Of a DNA stretch of 7,634 nt, positions 5,561 through 7,634 are shown piece by piece (the first letter of the stretch is position 1; each line of letters begins with the position of its first letter). The notes below the pieces were generated by a model. It was not told where the DNA came from. It made no database searches and worked only from the letters and a program-made list of their open reading frames with translations. Source of the stretch: Actinomycetota bacterium (GTDB lineage: Bacteria > Actinomycetota > Actinomycetes > Propionibacteriales > Nocardioidaceae). Location of the stretch: contig WLIH01000112.1 of assembly GCA_009702305.1 (NCBI GenBank), positions 1-7,634 on the forward strand, read 5' to 3'. The position numbers and the translations under genes are program-made.

Positions 5561-6922
5561 GTGAGCGTGGTGACCCGTCCCGGACGGCGAATGGCTGCCG
5601 TGGTGGCGGCGACCCTGGTGGCGTGCCTGGGGCTGGCCGGGTGCGACCAGGAGCAGAGCGCGGCCCCGCTCCCGCCGCCGTCGACCCAGCCCGTCAAGAA
5701 GGTCGCCCTGACGTTCGGTGTCTTCGGCCGTCCCTACGAGGTGTCGGCCTACAAGCAGATGGTCCAGGTCTACAACTCGCTGGCCGATGCGAGCACCTTC
5801 CGGGTGCGCTCCTGGCCCGACCGCGACGCGTTCGCCGACGCCGTGCGTGGCGGCGAGGCGCCCCCGGACGTGTTCCTGGCATCGCGCCGCGACCTCGCCT
5901 GGCTGCGCGAGGAGGGCTTCACCCGTCCCGTCGACGAGCTGCTCGACGAGCGCGCCGTCGACTTCGGCGACGGCTACTCGCGAGACGCGCTGGAGGCCTT
6001 CTCGGCCGACCGGCAGCTGCAGTGCATGCCGTACGGCGTCTCGCCGACCGTGATCTTCTACAACAGCGATCTCGTCGACTTCGACGCGATGGCGGCCCGC
6101 GGCCTGGACGTGCCGGCCGAGAGCCACGCGAAGTGGACGCTGGAGGAGTTCCGGGCGGCCGCCGAGTTCGCCACCCGTCCGCGCAAGAAGACCCGTGGCC
6201 TCGCGATCGAGCCGACCCTGAGCGGCTTGGCGCCGTTCATCTACTCCGGCGGGGGCTCGATCTTCGACGACGAGGTCGAGCCGACGTCGTTGAGCTTCTC
6301 CAGCGACAGCACCCGCTCGGCGCTCGAGCGCACCCTCGAGATCCTGCGCGACCCGCACCTCAACCTCACCAACCGCCAGCTCGAGCAGGCGCCGGCGCTG
6401 TCGTGGTTCAAGCGCGGCAAGGTCGCGATGATCGCCGGCGACCGGTCGCTGGTGCCGTCGCTGCGGCTGGTGCACGGACTGAGCTTCGACGTGATGCCGA
6501 TGCCGACCCTCGAGACTCCGGCGACGGTCGGCGACCTGACGGGTCTGTGCATCAACCCGAGCACCGCCAGCATCAGCGAGTCCGCCGACTTCCTCGTCTA
6601 CGCCAGCTCGGCGCCGGCGGCCAGCACGGTGACCCGCACCGGCTACCTCGTGCCGGCCAACCAGCAGGTCGCGCTCTCCGACGACTTCCTGCAGCCCGGA
6701 CGCCAGCCCCTGCACGCCGGCGTCTTCACCGACTCCGTGCGCGACCTCGTGCTCTCGCCGCTGCTGGACAGCTGGGCCGAGCTCACCGAGGCCGTGTCGT
6801 CGAGCATCCGCCTGCTGGTCGACGCGCCGGGCGTCCTCGCGCTCGACGAGGTGACCGAGCGCATCGACGAGGAGTCGCGCACGGTCCTCTCGCCCGACGA
6901 CGTGTCGGACGAGACCGACTGA
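5561..6922 (+). CDS. Extracellular solute-binding lipoprotein, ABC-transporter SBP family 1-like
   Basis: From GTG 5561 the product has 453 residues. Residues 1-27 form a lipoprotein signal peptide with a basic n-region (Arg6, Arg9, Arg10), an Ala/Val-rich core and lipobox LAGC, so Cys28 should be lipidated and the protein tethered to the outer face of the membrane. The mature part reads as a family 1 (sugar-type) binding protein. ALTFGVFGRPYEVSAYKQMV is the first beta strand and helix, PPDVFLASRRDLAWLREEG follows, then GVSPTVIFYNSDL at about 159-171, WTLEEFRAAAEFA from 192, SGGGSIFDD near 229-237, and WFKRGKVAMIAGDR from 282. The last is the typical aromatic-GKVAM block of such proteins. Family length is normally 400-450 residues, so it is complete. 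No permease or ATPase gene follows, since the next gene is convergent, so the transporter partner must be elsewhere or absent. The ligand cannot be read from sequence; a carbohydrate is the family default. Confidence 0.88.
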   Translation: MSVVTRPGRRMAAVVAATLVACLGLAGCDQEQSAAPLPPPSTQPVKKVALTFGVFGRPYEVSAYKQMVQVYNSLADASTFRVRSWPDRDAFADAVRGGEAPPDVFLASRRDLAWLREEGFTRPVDELLDERAVDFGDGYSRDALEAFSADRQLQCMPYGVSPTVIFYNSDLVDFDAMAARGLDVPAESHAKWTLEEFRAAAEFATRPRKKTRGLAIEPTLSGLAPFIYSGGGSIFDDEVEPTSLSFSSDSTRSALERTLEILRDPHLNLTNRQLEQAPALSWFKRGKVAMIAGDRSLVPSLRLVHGLSFDVMPMPTLETPATVGDLTGLCINPSTASISESADFLVYASSAPAASTVTRTGYLVPANQQVALSDDFLQPGRQPLHAGVFTDSVRDLVLSPLLDSWAELTEAVSSSIRLLVDAPGVLALDEVTERIDEESRTVLSPDDVSDETD

Positions 6923-6935
6923 GCGAGCCTCAGTC
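6917..6935. terminator. Bidirectional hairpin holding both convergent stop codons
   Basis: GACTGAG at 6917-6923 pairs exactly with CTCAGTC at 6929-6935 around a 5-nt loop. The left arm includes the lipoprotein's TGA (6920-6922). The right arm includes the complement of the exonuclease gene's TGA (6930-6932). Only seven bases separate the two genes, so the hairpin would form at the end of both transcripts. Neither side has a clear T-run, and 7 bp is short, so the termination role is likely but unproven. Confidence 0.5.
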
Positions 6936-7634
6936 CTCCGGGTCGGCGTCCGGGCCGAGGTCAGGGTCCGGCTCCGGTGCCGCTGGTGGCGCCGGCGGCT
7001 CCACGTCGCCGGCCAGGATCGCCGCCGTGATCACCGGGGTCACGAGCTCGATCTGCCAGGGCCGTGCGGAGTAGCCCGCGAGCTGCTCGGCCACCGCTGC
7101 GGCCAGCGCCTCCGGCTCGCGGGTGGAGGGCGGCGTCCAGAGGGTGCGTCGCAGGGAGTCCGGGACGACGAGGTTCTCGACCGGCAGGCCCTGCTCCTCG
7201 GCGAGGGTCGCCATCGCGTCGCGGGCGTGGGCCAGCCTCCGGGCGGCGACCGGGTCCTTCTCGGCCCAGGCGCGCGGCATCGGAGGCCCGTCGGTGCGGG
7301 GGGTGCGGGTGGGGAGCTCCGACTCCTCCAGCGCGGCGACCTCGCTCAGCACGCTGATCCAGCGCGAGGAGTACCGCTCGGCGCCGCGGCCGTGGAAGCC
7401 CTTGGTCGCCAGCAGGCCGGCGCGGTCGGTCGGCAGCGCGGTCGCAGCGGCGATGATCGCGGCGTCGGGGATGATCCGGCTGGGGGTCACGTCGCGTGCC
7501 TCGGCGATCTGGTCGCGCGTCTCCCACAGCGCCTTGACCGCGCCGAGGGAGCGGCGGCCGCGGACCCGGTGCAGGCCCGACGTACGCCGCCACGCATCGA
7601 CGCGCGGCGTCGGCTCGAAGCCGCGCAGGTGCTC
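6930..7634 (-). CDS. rnd: Ribonuclease D family 3'-5' exonuclease, C-terminal part (HRDC region)
   Basis: Read on the minus strand, the frame is open from the window edge at 7634 to TGA at 6932-6930, giving 234 residues. An internal GTG at 7490 is not the start because clear family sequence precedes it. Visible residues about 14-100 fit an HRDC nucleic-acid-binding domain of RNase D: DAWRRTSGLHRVRGRRSL, then ALWETRDQIAEARD, TPSRIIPDAAI and LLATKGFHGRGAERYSSRW. The remainder (AWAEKDPVAARRLAHARDAM, then EEQGLPVENLVVPDSLRR and RPWQIELVTPVITAAI) matches the C-terminal domain of actinobacterial RNase D proteins. It ends in a Pro/Asp/Glu-rich tail (about the last 25 residues) that is probably disordered. 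Family proteins are roughly 400 residues, so the N-terminal DEDD exonuclease domain with all catalytic acids is outside the window. The known role is 3' trimming of tRNA and other structured RNAs in the cytoplasm. The gene converges with the lipoprotein gene. Confidence 0.88.
   Translation of the reverse strand, partial: EHLRGFEPTPRVDAWRRTSGLHRVRGRRSLGAVKALWETRDQIAEARDVTPSRIIPDAAIIAAATALPTDRAGLLATKGFHGRGAERYSSRWISVLSEVAALEESELPTRTPRTDGPPMPRAWAEKDPVAARRLAHARDAMATLAEEQGLPVENLVVPDSLRRTLWTPPSTREPEALAAAVAEQLAGYSARPWQIELVTPVITAAILAGDVEPPAPPAAPEPDPDLGPDADPED

Noticed and set aside
4922..6715. Long minus-strand open frame (597 codons) opposite the toxin-like and lipoprotein genes
   Set aside because: It spans two well-supported plus-strand genes, its product is low-complexity Arg/Gly/Val/His-rich sequence without family motifs, and such frames arise easily in GC-rich DNA.
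5338..7074. Plus-strand 578-codon open frame overlapping three genes
   Set aside because: It overlaps the lipoprotein gene in another frame and runs into the convergent exonuclease gene. It is dominated by Arg, Ala, Gly and Pro, typical of a shadow frame.
6930..7490. Minus-strand gene starting at GTG 7490 as a complete small protein
   Set aside because: The frame continues upstream to the window edge with clear RNase D family sequence, so this GTG is an internal Val codon.

Overview
The window looks like ordinary chromosomal DNA from a high-GC Gram-positive bacterium. It has very high GC, near-total G/C at third codon positions, frequent GTG starts, and gene types typical of Actinobacteria. 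I would guess Nocardioides or another member of the Propionibacteriales, but that is an impression from the proteins and not a search result. I see no insertion sequence, phage gene, CRISPR array, tRNA or rRNA.

Layout. At the left edge, 2-2932 (+) is the C-terminal three quarters of HrpA, a DEAH-box ATP-dependent RNA helicase whose N-terminal motor half lies outside the window. Ten bases later, 2943-3557 (+) encodes a 204-residue protein I do not recognise, probably in the same transcription unit. A strong GC-rich hairpin at 3560-3595 closes that unit. A 391-bp gap follows (3558-3948). It holds the terminator, a plausible sigma-70-type promoter (3633-3660) and a long, strongly structured leader RNA (about 3667-3948). 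The leader precedes 3949-4989 (+), a Sec-exported protein with a glycine-rich insert, an Asp-rich linker and a C-terminal Ig-like domain. Next come 5042-5488 (+), a PemK/MazF-type toxin-like protein without a recognisable antitoxin, and 5561-6922 (+), an ABC-type solute-binding lipoprotein without permease genes. On the opposite strand, 6930-7634 (-) is the C-terminal part of a ribonuclease D family exonuclease. It converges on the lipoprotein gene with a hairpin that contains both stop codons.

How the genes fit together. Two housekeeping RNA-metabolism genes (hrpA and rnd) flank a set of apparently independent genes: secreted protein, toxin-like protein and orphan binding lipoprotein. I see no pathway that joins them. 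The most notable element is the leader at 3667-3948. It begins at the predicted transcription start with a perfect 14-bp long-range helix around two compact hairpins, continues with a second multihelix junction, and ends in an extended hairpin just before the ribosome-binding site. I could not match it to a riboswitch class I know, so it is the best candidate here for an undescribed regulatory RNA.
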